From Colimorpha sp045642445 (GTDB lineage: Bacteria > Bacteroidota > Bacteroidia > Bacteroidales > P3), in contig JAZUIX010000085.1 in NCBI GenBank assembly GCA_045642445.1, forward strand, positions 1-6,725: a DNA stretch of 6,725 bases, written 5' to 3'. Made by a program: the position numbers and the translations under genes. This document shows positions 5,466-6,725 of the stretch, one piece after another (position 1 is the stretch's first letter; the number at the start of each line of letters is the position of its first letter). Under the pieces are notes generated by a model. It was not told where the DNA came from. It ran no database searches and was given only the letters and a program-made list of their open reading frames with translations.

Positions 5466-6587
5466 ATGATACAGAGAAAACTTTCGCAACTAATTGAAAA
5501 ATACGGACAAAACAACAAAGCCATCATCATTATGGGTTGTCGACAGGTGGGAAAAACGACTCTTCTGCACCAAATGTACCCCGAAAATGAGGACTGTGTA
5601 TGGTTCTATGGTGACGATTTGGACACCCAGCAACTCTTTTCCAACCTTACCGCCACACGTCTGCTCAGTATCATAGGTACGCACAAGACGGTGGTGATTG
5701 ATGAGGCTCAACGTATCCCCGACATCGGGTTGCGAATGAAGCTGGTAACCGATCAAATGCCGGGTATCAAACTTGTGGCTACGGGCAGTTCGGCTTTCGA
5801 ATTGGCAAATCGGCTCAACGAACCCCTGACGGGTCGGAAATGGGAGTTCCAAATGTTCCCTATTTCTTTTGCTGAGATGGTGGAACATCATGGTCTTCAA
5901 AATGAGTTGCGACTTCTGCCACAACGATTGGTGTATGGCTATTATCCCGAGGTGGTGAAATCTCCGGGTCAGGAACGTATGGTTTTAAAAAATCTTGCGG
6001 ACAGTTACTTGTATAAGGATATTCTCGCCTTGGGCAGTATCAAGAAACCCGAGAAACTGGTGCTCTTGCTTCAGGCTTTGGCATATCAGGTCGGGTCACA
6101 AGTGTCGTACAATGAGCTTGCCACTACTGTGGGACTTGACTCTAAAACGGTGGAAACATATATCCAACTGTTGGAGAAAGCATACGTGATATTCCGTTTG
6201 CCTGGGTTCAGTCGAAGTCTGAGAAATGAGTTGAAGAACAGTCGCAAGATATATTTTTACGATAATGGAATCCGCAATGCGCTCCTTTCCAATTTCTCTC
6301 AGATGGAGTCGCGTACAGACACGGGAGCCCTGTGGGAGAATTTCATCTTGTCTGAGCGAATAAAGCGGAACGCCTACACAGAGGCTTGGTGCAATATCTA
6401 TTTTTGGCGCACCAAAGATCATGCCGAGATAGATTATCTTGAAGAGTATGACGGGCAGCTACATGCCTTCGAGTTCAAATACAACCTTCGCCGCAAAGCC
6501 CGCCTCCCCGAGTCGTTCGCCAAAACCTATCCCAACACCACTTTTGAAGTCATTACCCCCGACAATATAGAGACATTTCTTTTGTAA
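5466..6587 (+). CDS. AAA family ATPase with DUF4143 C-terminal domain (nuclease-like motif)
   Basis: A 373-aa cytosolic ATPase of the AAA_14/DUF4143 family, at the family's usual length. Walker A is GCRQVGKTT at residues 24-32 (commonly GPRQVGKTT, so Pro is replaced by Cys25). Walker B is VVIDEAQ at 76-82 with D79 and E80. A sensor-like ATGSS lies at 105-109, followed by EPLTGRKWEFQMFPISFAE, the family's typical stretch. Residues ~175-260 hold a likely winged-helix segment (VSYNELATTVGLDSKTVETYIQLLEKAYVIFRL). The C-terminal part has GALWENFILSER and then E321-I-D323 followed by E336-F-K338, matching the D-x12-ExK spacing of PD-(D/E)XK nucleases. The family is abundant in Bacteroidota; its biological role is poorly defined, and links to DNA or defence are speculative. 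The gene has its own promoter and twin palindromes and appears monocistronic. ATG 5466 is the only sensible start. Confidence 0.93.
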   Translation: MIQRKLSQLIEKYGQNNKAIIIMGCRQVGKTTLLHQMYPENEDCVWFYGDDLDTQQLFSNLTATRLLSIIGTHKTVVIDEAQRIPDIGLRMKLVTDQMPGIKLVATGSSAFELANRLNEPLTGRKWEFQMFPISFAEMVEHHGLQNELRLLPQRLVYGYYPEVVKSPGQERMVLKNLADSYLYKDILALGSIKKPEKLVLLLQALAYQVGSQVSYNELATTVGLDSKTVETYIQLLEKAYVIFRLPGFSRSLRNELKNSRKIYFYDNGIRNALLSNFSQMESRTDTGALWENFILSERIKRNAYTEAWCNIYFWRTKDHAEIDYLEEYDGQLHAFEFKYNLRRKARLPESFAKTYPNTTFEVITPDNIETFLL

Positions 6588-6725
6588 GGTGGGTTCTATA
6601 AATTGATTTCTTGGGATTTTGAGTTGGTTTTGGAACAGATTGCTGAGCGGAACGAGGGAGTGTAGCGGGCTACATGACCGAGTGACAAACAGCAAGATGA
6701 CCAAAAACGGCCAAAATCACAGAAA
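6588..6725. mobile_element. Left part of a MITE-like/REP-like long inverted repeat, cut by the window end
   Basis: Starting at the base after the ATPase stop codon, 138 bp form a long imperfect hairpin. Arms: 6607-6633 against 6701-6725, including GATTTTG (6615-6621) with CAAAATC (6712-6718) and TTTTGG (6628-6633) with CCAAAA (6701-6706). Inside are TTGCTG (6640-6645) with CAGCAA (6690-6695) and TGTAG (6661-6665) with CTACA (6670-6674). The outer 19 bases (6588-6606, GGTGGGTTCTATAAATTGA) have no partner inside the window; if the symmetry continues, the partner lies just beyond it. No transposase is present, so the element would be non-autonomous. It could also double as a transcription terminator for the ATPase gene. 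Confidence 0.55.

Noticed and set aside
5348..5530. 60-codon minus-strand frame over the ATPase promoter
   Set aside because: It covers the twin palindromes, the promoter and the first codons of a convincing gene, and shows no domain.
5490..5924. 144-codon minus-strand frame opposite the ATPase gene
   Set aside because: The plus-strand frame carries clear Walker motifs, so the antisense frame is incidental.

Overview
The window looks like an accessory stretch of a Bacteroidota chromosome, most likely Prevotella-like. Three things suggest this. Both genes are preceded by the phylum's characteristic -7 box (TAnnTTTG), and neither has a convincing Shine-Dalgarno sequence. The larger gene encodes a secreted protein combining chitobiase/hexosaminidase C-terminal-type (CHB_HEX_C) domains with a glycine-rich repeat region, an architecture common in gut and oral Bacteroidales. 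The second encodes an AAA/DUF4143 ATPase of a type found in many paralogous copies in these genomes. The genus is an inference.

Layout. Positions 1-361 are non-coding and hold short repeats, including one arm (175-241) of a dispersed repeat. A promoter at 364-393 drives a ~300-nt leader that can fold into several stems and a possible loop-to-distal pseudoknot. The leader runs into a 1287-codon gene (698-4561) for an exported repeat protein. That protein stops in the middle of a repeat unit and is followed by a good intrinsic terminator (4621-4667). The ~800 bp from 4562 to 5379 contain no convincing gene. They are tiled with small repeats and palindromes: two copies of a composite repeat with different numbers of a GGTTATY heptamer, scattered AACAACGAATTGCAC 15-mers, and several hairpins. 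The copy at 4721-4798 is inverted relative to 175-241, so the whole promoter-leader-gene-terminator unit lies between inverted repeats.

The second gene (5466-6587) is a stand-alone AAA/DUF4143 ATPase. Two near-identical palindromes spaced 32 bp centre to centre sit at its promoter and look like operators. Directly after its stop codon begins a long imperfect inverted repeat that runs off the window end and resembles a MITE-like or REP-like element.

Nothing shows that the two genes act together. They share a strand but are separated by a terminator, repeats and an independent promoter. The most unusual items are the structured leader, the mid-repeat end of the surface protein inside an inverted-repeat-bounded cassette, the twin operator palindromes, and the terminal hairpin element. 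None is proven by sequence inspection alone.
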